NCBI GenBank assembly: GCA_014529675.2
Contig: CP076040.1
Coordinates: 620,001-684,000 of the forward strand
DNA: 64,000 nt
Direction of reading: 5' to 3'
Source: Opitutia bacterium ISCC 52
GTDB lineage: Bacteria; Verrucomicrobiota; Verrucomicrobiia; Opitutales; UBA2995
In this document: positions 54,016 to 63,300 of the stretch, piece by piece
Numbering within the stretch: position 1 is the stretch's first letter
How the letters are laid out: every line of letters starts with the position of its first letter
Notes under the pieces: generated by a model
What the model saw: only the letters and a program-made list of their open reading frames with translations
What the model was told of the DNA's origin: nothing
The model's database searches: none
Made by a program: the position numbers and the translations under genes

Positions 54016-55548
54016 TTATCTGTCATCTGGTCCGTCAGGCTCTCCTGTCGTTTCTTCCAAACTTTTTTCAAGGCACTTGACCAGCCCTGCCAAAGTAGGA
54101 TTCTCTACTATTTCTTTCTGCGTTAGTCTTAAGGAGTAGTCTTTCTCTATTTTATTTATCAGACGAATTGCAGTGAGCGAGGTTCCTCCAAGTTCAATCA
54201 GGTTGCTCTCCAAATATATCTCTGATCCGGGAAATAAGTCCTCCCAATAGCTTGCGAGTGATTTTTCAATTTGAGAATGAGGCTTATTTTTGGGTGTGCT
54301 TCTACCGTTGTCATTGATTTCAGACTTATCGGGCATCCTTCCCAAGTATTCGAGGCAACCATCGTGATTAAGGTTTCCCAAGTCTCTTGATCTCCAGATT
54401 CGCTGGTCAAGCTTCTCCGGATTCGGGATAAAGTGTTCCAGGGTTTTGTTTGGGTCATTCCAATAACCGGGGCTGATGTAAGGACTGCTTACAACGATCT
54501 CGCCCGGTCCTTCTGTTTGCAGGTTTCCGTCAGCCCCAATTGTATATACTTTCATATCTTCCACGGGGTGCCCAACCGATACCGGATGTTTCGGCAACGT
54601 GGAGGCTTTATCAAAAAAGAACTGGTGGAAAATACCAGTTTCCGTTGTGCCCAGTCCATTGACCAAACGACAAGCCGGTGGAGCAAGCTCTTGGTAGGTA
54701 GCCAAGTCCTCAGGCCAGGATGGGTCACCTTCCAGACGAATCCATCTCAGCTTTGAGTGTCGACTTTTCCGGTTCAATGCGAAGCGAAACAACTCCGGCA
54801 CGGAATGGTAAATAGTGATTCCCTTATCTAGAAGCCAGTCGGGCAATTCCGCCACATCACTAGATTGTATCCTTTTAGGGAATACACTTGCTCCATTAAG
54901 GAGTGCTCCAAACTGACTGGAAAGGCAGGCGCTGAGGTTGGGTGCATGTAGGAGGCTCAAACGATCACTGGAACTGATTCCCAGGCTGTTGGTGTATCGC
55001 ATGACATTGTGTAACAGGTTTCGATGGGTATCCATGACTCCCTTGGGAGCGCCGGTAGAGCCACTCGTGAAATATACATATGCCAATGATGTGGGTTCGA
55101 TTGGGATAGTTGGATTGTCGACTGATAGGCCGCCGTCGAGTGTGTCCAAGCAGATGATTGGAATCTTGAAGTTGTCCAATTCTCCAAAAGATTTCAGAGA
55201 GCTACTTTCAATAATGATCGCTTCTGGATTTAAGCGTTTAAGTAGTTTCAAAGCAGCATCCGGGGCGGACTGTGGATCCAAGGGTGTATAGAAAAGGCCT
55301 GCCTTTAATATGCCCAAACCGGCGGAGATGAGTAATGAACCTTGATCACATAGCGTCACTACCGGGCCATTCTTCAGGCCGAGTCCAAGTAGAGCGTGAG
55401 CAATTTGATTGGCGGATTCGTTGAGCTGCTTGTAACTGAGTTTGCCCTATTTATCTTGGACGGCCAAACGATCAGTGTAACGACAGACCTGCTTCTCAAA
55501 CCGACTGGGAATCGATTGTTCAATTTCAGATTTTGGAAACAGGTTCAT
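54016..55548 (-). pseudogene. NRPS-like adenylation-PCP didomain protein with in-frame amber stop
   Basis: Translation from ATG 55548 reads MNLFPKSEIEQSIPSRFEKQ ... RLAVQDK, then TAG (55447-55449), then GKLSYKQLNESANQIAHALLGLGLKNGPVVTLCDQGS and on to the end, all in one frame. Removing that one stop gives a textbook adenylation domain of about 510 codons: YFTSGSTGAPKGVM (A3 core), GLGTTETG (A5-like), SVGHPVEDMKVYTIG (A6-like), RSRDLGNLNHDGCLEYLGR (A7/A8), then a carrier domain with LIELGGTSLTAIRLI, whose serine would take phosphopantetheine. Translation could restart at GTG 55359, but that loses about 63 residues including the A1 region. It is not adjacent to any condensation or thioesterase domain. 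Probably a nonsense pseudogene or a sequencing error. Confidence 0.75.
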
Positions 55549-55642
55549 TGGGAATCAGAGGGTTCAAATCGCACAAGAGCTTCTACTTTACGATTACTAT
55601 TTTGTTTTGCTCAATCGTCATTCTTCTGAAGGCTCATCCCCA

Positions 55643-56065
55643 ATGAGTCCGAGGCCTAAATCTATGGTGAGGGGTGATTCTCTCTGTCCTTGTAAGAGTA
55701 CGCAAACGTACTACGACTGCTGCATGCCTTTTCATCATGGTAAAGCAAAGCCAACTACGGCCGAACAGTTGATGCGTTCTCGCTACAGCGCCTACTTCTT
55801 CCGGCGTGTGGATTACCTCGTTGATACGACTCATCCAGATACCAGGGCAAAGAACCTCAAGCAGGAATTACAAAATACTATTAACGACGTCAACTGGAGC
55901 TATTTAAACATCGTTGATGTTGTAAACGGTGGTAAAGATGACAAGACGGGCAAAGTCGAATTCGTTGCCGATTACTATGTTAACGGAGAACTACACCAAC
56001 TCCAGGAACGATCTCGCTTTCGGAAATTTAAAGGGGCCTGGAAATATTTGGACGGTAAGCAGTAA
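55643..56065 (+). CDS. YchJ/UPF0225 family protein with SEC-C zinc motif
   Basis: The start at ATG 55643 gives a 140-residue protein. The SEC-C metal motif is seen as SLCPCKSTQTYYDCCMPFH, normally C-x-C-x8-C-C/H, and is followed by the family block PTTAEQLMRSRYSAYFFRRVDYLVDTTHPDTR and the later EFVADYYVNGELHQLQERSRFRKFKGAWKYLDG. This is the conserved YchJ/UPF0225 layout. The function is uncharacterised; the NTF2-like C-terminus and the zinc motif suggest ligand or protein binding. It is divergent from the broken adenylation gene. Confidence 0.9.
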   Translation: MSPRPKSMVRGDSLCPCKSTQTYYDCCMPFHHGKAKPTTAEQLMRSRYSAYFFRRVDYLVDTTHPDTRAKNLKQELQNTINDVNWSYLNIVDVVNGGKDDKTGKVEFVADYYVNGELHQLQERSRFRKFKGAWKYLDGKQ

Positions 56066-56333
56066 CAATTAAAGTGAGCCGAACGGGTCTTCTTGTGCTC
56101 GCTCTTGTTAAAGGCACATTAGGAATGCCCGCCTGGATTCGGGTTTTGAGAGATTACATTCCTTGAGTCTTTAAAATTCAATTATTAGGGGAAAAAGAGA
56201 TTTTAGAATTTGCCATATCTCCAACTACCCTATATCTAGTAACGGCTTTATTATGGTTTTCCTTCTCTTGGCTTGTTTGAGGTAATGGAAAGGATATCTG
56301 CCCAAGAAATTTAATTTTTAAATCCTCCTCCCC

Positions 56334-56953
56334 TTGAAGTTTTTATTCCCTCTGGCAGTCCTATCTTTATCCCTGTGGTCTTCAGCTGCACTATCCGGCC
56401 AGATCTTATACAGTGACCTCCAAAATATATCCATTCCTAACGGTCTTGATGGAGTTTACCTCAAATTAGAGCCATTGGATTCAGGCCCATCGGAAGGATC
56501 AGTGCCGGATAGGATCTCAACCCCTACTTTGGAGTAGCCGCGTTTCTCTTTTCTTCAAGCAGTTTTACTCCCGCTCGTGCTGGGAATCTAGACACGGATC
56601 GTATCCTAGCTTTTGATGCGGGAGATTTAATCAATGGATCTAGTGGGAGTTTCGTCAGCGGACCCGGTGGTTCGGCTACTCACCTAGGAGTGAACTATGA
56701 TCAATTTTTTATAGGTACCCCAAGTTACTTAGGCTTTCAGTTTTTACCGGATGGATCCACCTGCACCGTTTTTGGTTGGATGAAAGTGACGCTGACAAAC
56801 AACCTGGCTGGGGCCCTTATCTACGAGAGTTCAGGGGGAAGTATTATCGCAGGAGCATCCGCTATCCCAGAACCGGGTACCGCTACCCTAATACTGGGTG
56901 GGATTTCTATGCTGGTTGTTTATACAATCAAGCGAAAGCGAAGTGCTCTCTAA
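56334..56953 (+). pseudogene. PEP-CTERM surface protein gene with frameshift and nonsense codon
   Basis: The 5' part, from TTG 56334, gives a signal peptide (MKFLFPLAVLSLSLWSSAALS) and IPNGLDGVYLKLEPLDSGP in one frame, which stops at 56537. The 3' part continues in the next frame as DLNPYFGVAAFLFSSSSFTP ... GSSGSFVSGPGGSATHLGVN ... GWMKVTLTNN and ends with IPEPGTATLILGGISMLVVYTIKRKR, a clear PEP-CTERM sorting tail. At the join the downstream frame reads S-A-G-TAG-D-L-N-P (TAG at 56510-56512), where relatives have G-W-D-L-N-P, so a TGG to TAG change appears with the frameshift. Two lesions argue for a real pseudogene. It implies that an exosortase system exists, or once existed, elsewhere in the genome. 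Confidence 0.78.
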
Positions 56954-56985
56954 TGGGTCATCTCGATTGCATGACCGCCTAAGAC

Positions 56986-57984
56986 TCAAGAGCCTTCTTC
57001 TTCGACACTGGGGGCTACCAGATTTCCCTGATCGTCCGTCTTTAGGTAAATTCCAGACAGCTGAAGTAGAAGTACTTCTAACGCTTCGTAGTATTCCTCT
57101 TCTTGCAGCTGATCCTTCCGCTTACGAAGTAATTCAAGTTCAGCCTCAAGGCCATCGCGATCGATGCGTTGCTCGGGAGAGAGGAGTTTCTCAAGTTCGG
57201 AAGGTATGAGCGCGATTTGGTGGGAACGAAACCCGTCAGTTTCCTGGTCACCTTTTGCTCGTTTGGTGACACGGGTGCCTCGAAACCAATCGGGTGGTGT
57301 GCCAAGTTTGTCGCCGTTGTCATCAAGAAGTGAATGTTCGGATGCCAGCCGTGCCTCTCCTGTATAAAAGGCATCTACGTAATTGGCTGTGGTTAGAAAG
57401 GCTTCCAGTAAAGAAGTCTGCCCATCCTGGTCGATATCCCCTTCCTCGTTGGAAATGACATCTGCAAAGAACTCCCCGAATCGGGCATAATTGATTTCGT
57501 CTGGATTGCGAGTTGCGGAGATTAGAATGCGATTACGTCCTGTGAGTGATGTCAGAAATTCGCTACCGGCGGATCCACCGTGGATCATGATAAATGTCCG
57601 AGTCATGGCCGGAAGCCAGACTTCCATGTCTCCGGCGGATAGGTCAGGTCCTGTTAGATTGAGGTAAGCATCGCGACGATTGTGGGTGCCGTGTCCAATA
57701 TAAACGATCCATGCGGGGATGGTGCTGGCTGTATCCAAGTTTTGGATCCATTCTTTGATCCGATCTTTGTCATTCGTATCGCCTGCATGCTCTAAGCCAA
57801 TAACGGTAATCTCAGCCTCTGCTTTCTCTCCGGCTTCTAGCCAGGCCTCTGCAGCATCTGAAAACCCTTGAGCATATTTCTTTTCACCGGCGGCGCCAAC
57901 GATGACCAGAATATCGTGGTTGATGGCCTGCGAACTGATCGTGGCCGCCAAAAGGATCAAACAATGAATAAAGAATGTTCTCAT
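56986..57984 (-). CDS. Exported caspase/C13-fold-like protein without catalytic cysteine
   Basis: A 332-residue exported protein (signal MRTFFIHCLILLAATISSQA). Its fold text looks like clan CD peptidases: HDILVIVGAAG strand, RIKEWIQNLDTASTIPAWIVYIGHGTHN (GHG in the catalytic-histidine position, about 97-99), then FIMIHGGSAGSEFL, where the nucleophile Cys is expected but absent; the only cysteine is C8 in the signal. After that come NRILISATRNPDEINYARFGEFFAD, an EF-hand-like DIDQDGQTSLLEAF, and SLLDDNGDKLGTPPDWFRG. It is therefore a catalytically dead relative or a member using another residue. It overlaps the upstream VWA-like gene by four bases (ATGA). Confidence 0.75.
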   Translation of the reverse strand: MRTFFIHCLILLAATISSQAINHDILVIVGAAGEKKYAQGFSDAAEAWLEAGEKAEAEITVIGLEHAGDTNDKDRIKEWIQNLDTASTIPAWIVYIGHGTHNRRDAYLNLTGPDLSAGDMEVWLPAMTRTFIMIHGGSAGSEFLTSLTGRNRILISATRNPDEINYARFGEFFADVISNEEGDIDQDGQTSLLEAFLTTANYVDAFYTGEARLASEHSLLDDNGDKLGTPPDWFRGTRVTKRAKGDQETDGFRSHQIALIPSELEKLLSPEQRIDRDGLEAELELLRKRKDQLQEEEYYEALEVLLLQLSGIYLKTDDQGNLVAPSVEEEGS

Positions 57985-60377
57985 GCGAGTCCTCTCATTC
58001 TTCTAACCGCCCATTCCAATAGGAAGCATATTAAGATAGCCATAAACCACCAGCTCTTATGCCAGAGTGGGGTGGTGTAGACTTCGGTCACAGGTGCTGG
58101 GTTGCGGGCCAACAAGTCACTTAGCTTTCCCAATTCAGAAAACCCAAGGACTTGTCCTCCGGTTTTACTGGCAAGGTTTTCCAGAAGCGGCCGGTTAGGT
58201 TCCAGTGAACGGAATTCATCGGCTGCAGGGTCGAGTACCCAGCCTGCTTCAGCCGTTCCCAGTACGGCACCTTCGGAATCTGTAACTTCGACCGTGGCCA
58301 AATAGGCTCCGGCATCGCGTGCTTGAAATTCGCTGACAAAGTGTCCCGGGGAGTCTGATACGGGTTCAGCGTAAACGGTGACCTCTTCAAATCCACCTTC
58401 TGCCGATTCATCCCCCAGCTTTGAAACTCTTTGGATGGTAATTCGTGACTGAGCCAAATCGACCGGTTGGTATGATTTATCTCTGGCGATGACTTTAAGC
58501 TGAGTCGTTTCACCTTGTTTTTCAGTCTGTAGTTCAACCTGTAACACATTGTCGGTAACTAGCCAGCGCGTGAGCTGTCTCCAGAAACGCGCCAGGTCAG
58601 CCTGCTCTTCAGCGCTTTTTAGTCCCCAGCGCCAGAGATCACCGATTGCCAAGCATGCGACTCTTCCAGATCCAAAAGGTTGAGCTACGAGACCCGGGTA
58701 ACGATTACCGCTCCGATCGCTGGCTTCAACCAGAACTTGGGCACCTGGCTTTAGACTACTCAAAGCATTGAGCACTTTGAAATAGGGCATGGCGCGTTGT
58801 CTCTCGCGCTCCTCAGATTCAATGGGTCTTACTCGCACCCAGGGTTCTACCCAACCTTCACGGGTCAGCTCCCATTGTAATTCTGTTTGTGGAGCTACTG
58901 CTGGCTCGCGATCCAGGTAGACGGGCATCGCAGCGGCCAAGGGAGTTTCTGCATAGTCACCATTGTTGAGTGCGTCTGCGCCGCCTAGGAGCAGTAGACC
59001 TCCGCCACGTTCGCTAGCAAAACGTCGGAGCAGAGACAGCTGGTCAAAGGAAAAGAATTCAGCTTCCACGTCGTCAATAATGACAGCATCATATTCAAAT
59101 AGGACCTCAGGGGTCTTCGGAAATCCTCCCAATAGCTCATCCTCATCCCGGGTATTAATACGCACGAGTACCGGCTGGTCGTAGCGCTCCGTTTCGTCTT
59201 CCCGGCCAAATCCCCGGTAAAGTGGATTGCTTGATTCTCCGGAGCGTCCTTTGAATTCGAATTTGGGTTCGCGGCGGGCTACTCGGATGAGCCCGACCAG
59301 ACCCATTTGATGATCTTCCGCCAGGGCGCGATTGAGAAACTTAAATTCCCAGTTCGGCCGACCACTGACATATAGAATCCGATATTCTTGCTGCCCTTGA
59401 TCGAGCATAAACAGGCGACGATTATTCAAGGTGGTTGCTTCTTCTGGATCCAGGGTATCTTCAGTAAGGTTGGTATCCTCGGTTTGCTCAGCGGCGACCT
59501 CGTAGAATTGAATGCCTGAATCCAGTGGTCTCCAGCGAAAGTTTATGGCCTGTGGTTCGCTGGCACTTCTACCGGATACTCTTACCGGATCCGGGAGATA
59601 GTCTGCATCGGTCTCACTACCCAGGCTGTTTTCTGTGTCCAGGGCTCGGACTTTTACATCTACCGATTTACGGTATCCACCACGGCTGGCGACCTCAGCG
59701 GTCAGTGTCACCGGTGCATCGTCAAAAGCTGTTTGCCGAATTTCGATTCGGTCAATGCTTACATCCGGCATCTGTCCAGGATTCCCAACCACGATGGGGT
59801 AGACGGGTGGCAAGTCTGGTAGCATGGCTAGGCTTTCATCGAGATCCGTGGCGTTGCCATCGGTTAACACCACGACTCCTGCCAAGGGCAGTCCATTAAA
59901 ACGATCCGCCAGGCTTTCTAATGATTGCCCTAAGTTGCTGCGATCTCCTTCGAAATCGAGCTGGGTAAAATCCGGTATGCGACGTAGGTCTCGGTCGAAC
60001 TGGTAAGGACGTACCTGGAAGGCGTCATTCAAGTCGGCCAGCCAACTGCTTTCTATGCCCGTCAGGTAATCAAGCATCGTATCTCCACGAGTGAGCTCTG
60101 CACCGTTTTCTTTCAGTTGTAGTCCTTGGCTGTTGTCCGAGATGACCGCCACGATATTGGCTCCGCGTGCCGCGCGTTCCGAAGTCCAATTGGGTTCCAG
60201 TAGAAATAATAGAATGAAGAAAATCCCCAGAATACGGAAGGCGAGGGGAAGCCAGAATTTACCTCTTACGGGTCCCAACGGTTTCCATCCATACCATGCC
60301 AACGGTACTAGGACAACTGCGGCCAGTAATATCAGCCACCAGGATTCTGCGTTAATAAATGTGATCGATCCTATCAT
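57981..60377 (-). CDS. VWA/amidotransferase-fold membrane protein of the DUF4175 operon
   Basis: A 798-residue protein. Two N-terminal helices (WWLILLAAVVLVPLAWYGW and LAFRILGIFFILLFLLEP) are followed by a VWA-like part (VAVISDNSQGLQL ... GVVVLTDGNATDLDESLAMLP, where DxSxS is reduced to DNSQG) and then a class I amidotransferase-like domain (DAVIIDDVEAEFF ... RGGGLLLLGGADALNNGDYAETPLAAAMPVYL). A carboxy-terminal segment HKSWWFMAILICFLLEWAVRRMRG spans the membrane again. Such proteins accompany MoxR/DUF58/BatA-like operons in PVC bacteria and are of unknown function. It starts 13 bases after the DUF4175 stop and overlaps the next gene by four bases. Confidence 0.84.
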   Translation of the reverse strand: MIGSITFINAESWWLILLAAVVLVPLAWYGWKPLGPVRGKFWLPLAFRILGIFFILLFLLEPNWTSERAARGANIVAVISDNSQGLQLKENGAELTRGDTMLDYLTGIESSWLADLNDAFQVRPYQFDRDLRRIPDFTQLDFEGDRSNLGQSLESLADRFNGLPLAGVVVLTDGNATDLDESLAMLPDLPPVYPIVVGNPGQMPDVSIDRIEIRQTAFDDAPVTLTAEVASRGGYRKSVDVKVRALDTENSLGSETDADYLPDPVRVSGRSASEPQAINFRWRPLDSGIQFYEVAAEQTEDTNLTEDTLDPEEATTLNNRRLFMLDQGQQEYRILYVSGRPNWEFKFLNRALAEDHQMGLVGLIRVARREPKFEFKGRSGESSNPLYRGFGREDETERYDQPVLVRINTRDEDELLGGFPKTPEVLFEYDAVIIDDVEAEFFSFDQLSLLRRFASERGGGLLLLGGADALNNGDYAETPLAAAMPVYLDREPAVAPQTELQWELTREGWVEPWVRVRPIESEERERQRAMPYFKVLNALSSLKPGAQVLVEASDRSGNRYPGLVAQPFGSGRVACLAIGDLWRWGLKSAEEQADLARFWRQLTRWLVTDNVLQVELQTEKQGETTQLKVIARDKSYQPVDLAQSRITIQRVSKLGDESAEGGFEEVTVYAEPVSDSPGHFVSEFQARDAGAYLATVEVTDSEGAVLGTAEAGWVLDPAADEFRSLEPNRPLLENLASKTGGQVLGFSELGKLSDLLARNPAPVTEVYTTPLWHKSWWFMAILICFLLEWAVRRMRGLA

Positions 60378-60390
60378 CTAAGTGGTACGC

Positions 60391-63300
60391 CTAGCTATCT
60401 CCTCCCAGTGCTTCATAATATTTCTTCACAGAGTTGGCAAACTTGGGCGGTACGGGATCTCGATCGATAGGTTGTAAAGTATCCGGTTTGTCCTTACGCA
60501 GCAGTTCCTGTTGAACCCAGGATTCCACTTCTCTAATCGGTTTCAAAATCGAGTCGTCAATGTCTTCCCATTGTGGTGGGTTTCCATGGCGTTTAAATTC
60601 AGCGCGCATGCGTTCAGCTTGTTCTCGAGCTTCTTGCATTTGTTGGCGGGCTTCTGGAAGATCGAGTAGCTCTTCCACGGTGCGAACTCGCTCATTCCAA
60701 TCGACAAAATTATCTCCAGTGATGGGGCCGTCCCAACTTCCACCCTGATTATTCCACGAACGGATCAGGTCATTGATGTCTTGGAGTTGGCCACCGCCAC
60801 CTCCACCACCGCCGCCAGTTGCTTGTGTTCTTCCTGGTTGTTGCCCTGGTTGTGGTTGTCCACTTTGAGAACCTCCACCACCTTGCTGGCTACCCCCTTG
60901 TGCCAAAGATTCAGACGGCTGGCTGCCGGGTTGACTTCCACCTTGTTGGCCTCCCTGTTGTTGGCCTGATTGTTGTCCGCCTGGTTGCTGTCCCGGTTGT
61001 TGCCCGGGTTGTTGACCTTGTGATTGGGCCAGTTGTCCCTCCTGTTCTTCTCCTTGCCCTGGTCCTTGACCAGGTTGTTGGCCTTGCTGAGATGGATTTT
61101 GTCCGTCCTGTTGTTGTCCAGGAGTTTGACCGGCTTGCTGGCCTTCCTGTTGCGATGGATTACTACGACGCTCGCCTTGTTGACCGGCTGACGGGTTTCC
61201 ACCTTCTTGTTGATTACCCGCGTCCGCGAGGGATCCTTCCGGTCTTTCCTGTTCCAAGTCGTTTAACAAATCGTCGAGTTCTTCCTGTGCGAAACGCAAA
61301 GCCGTGGTTTCGTCACCCATGACACTCGAAGCCGCTTCTTCAACCGCGTCGGCGAGTTCGTTCAAAGACTGCTGCAACCCAGGTTGCATTTGCTGGACCT
61401 GATCAAGGAATCCCCGTTCTACGAGTTCCTTTGCAACGCCCAGGTTTTCTCCCGTTTCATTTTGATTTTGGCGACGAAGCAGATCGTATAGTTTTCGGTG
61501 CAGGGTGGGTTCACCAGTTTCGGAGTCCTCAGTAATCTCACGTAAGTCGCGCATGAGTGCTTCCAGGTCTTCCTGTTGCCGATTGTATTGCTCGGTTACT
61601 TCTTGTCTATTTCCAGATCCATCGAGCGTAGGCGCTATTTCGTTTTGTAAGCGATCCAACTCCTCCGAAATATTTCTTTGATTTTCCGCTAATTCCCGAG
61701 CTGCATCCCTAACCTGACGCATGGATTCAGAAAACTGGCTCGAGGTTGATTCTTTAAATTCATCCTTCAGCTCCTCCAGGTTTTCTTGAGCGCGACTACC
61801 AGCGGCCAGTGCCTGAGAAACTTGCTCCTCTTGGAGTGATTCACTAATGTTTCGCATATCCTCACGAGCTTCCTGAAGTTGTTCACCAGCTTGCCGCATT
61901 TCTCTGTCTTGAGGCAGCGTATCCATGCGCTGTTGGACTTCGTCCATTTGTGTGACCATAGTGCGCTGCTCTTCTTCAAGGCGTTTCAGCTCGCGTCGTA
62001 TTTTGTCTCGTTCTTCTTCGTCCTCCGCAGCAGCCAAGGCTGTTTGCAATTCCCGCAATCGTTCATTTACCTGTTGTTGGCGACGGGCCAGCTCACTGAG
62101 TTTACTCAACACTTCCAGCTGTTGCCTCTCTTCCGGGGAGGTCAGTGCCTGAGCCTGGCTTTCAGTCTCATAGCGATTTTCCTCATCGTTAAAATCCAGT
62201 TGATTCAGCTGGCGTTGGTTCCGGTTTTGTCCACCGCCGCCTCCTCCGCCTTGTTGGCGACCTTGAGTCACTCTCATCTCACGTGGACGCATGCTTAGAA
62301 GGGATTGGTAAGCGCCTTGGGTTGCCAGCCAGGCTTCCTCAAGGGGATCTTCAGAGACTTTGTCGACCACTTCAGTGAAGTGCTCAATCGCTTGCTCCAT
62401 GAATTCGCCGGCTTGATTTGCTGCATCCAGGAGTCGTTCTTCTTCGAGTTCCATTTTGGTTTGTTCCAACTGCATCTGTGCTTGTTGTTGGGAATCCAAA
62501 ATGATCTGTGAGTCTTCCCCAAAGCGGTCATCGCCTTCGCCTCGTTGCATGAGTTTGAAGGTAGCGATGGCAATCTCTCTCTGTTGTTCGAGTAACTCCT
62601 GCTCTTGTTGAGAGCCACCGCCTCCTCCGCCACCGCCGCCGCCACCTTCACCTTCGCGGTAGATTTCTTCCAGCGAGCGTACTTCGGCGTAGTAAATATC
62701 GCTTAATGAGCGCCGTGACTCACCATCGACTCCATAGTCTTCGGCCCAGGCAAACCAGCTGACTAGTTGATCTACTTCCACCGCTTCTTCTTCAAGAGCG
62801 TATAGGCGATTGAAATTTGCCTGGAGTGCGTCGGGATCTCCGCTTTTGAGAGACACATATTCTGGCGCGCTGGAACCAATTGCAACGGCCATGCCGTAGT
62901 CGATCAAACCAAAATCGTCATTGGCTTTGGCTTCCAAGGTAAGCTCTTCAATGGGTGAAACCGCTTGGTCGCCTTTGGGGAACGTGAGTTCGAGCGTCGG
63001 CTTTTCGTTGTCGCGTACTTCGATACGAACATCCGGCGGGTAGGAATTGCCCCGACCTTGATCATCGGTGAGGTGCAAGTGGTAGCGTAAGGATTCAGTG
63101 AGAACGATTTCTGTCCCGAATTTTGTGTTTTCCGGATTTTTAGGGGATAAGGCAATACGTGCTCCATCGCGGTCAACTAGTTCCACCTTGGCGAGAGGTT
63201 TGTTAACGAGAAATTGGTAATTCAAACGAGTGCCCTCTGCCGCGCTCACGCGTCGAGTATCCTCAATCAGTCGATCTCGTATACCGGTATAGTTGGGATA

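Noticed and set aside
55556-55580. GGTTCAAATC, resembling a tRNA T-loop
   Set aside because: No acceptor stem, anticodon arm or CCA end can be built around it; it lies upstream of the broken adenylation gene.
29545-56512. Stop-codon reassignment explaining the in-frame TGA and TAG codons
   Set aside because: TAA, TAG and TGA all end intact neighbouring genes (for example 8921 TAG, 6776 TGA, 13598 TAA), and the expected residues at the three internal stops differ (Gly, a polar residue, Trp).
60780-61250. Tandem-looking repeats resembling a CRISPR-like or minisatellite array
   Set aside because: The periodicity comes from Gln/Gly/Pro codons in the low-complexity part of the DUF4175 protein; units vary in length and there are no unique spacers. 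The long antisense open frames here are a by-product of the same composition.
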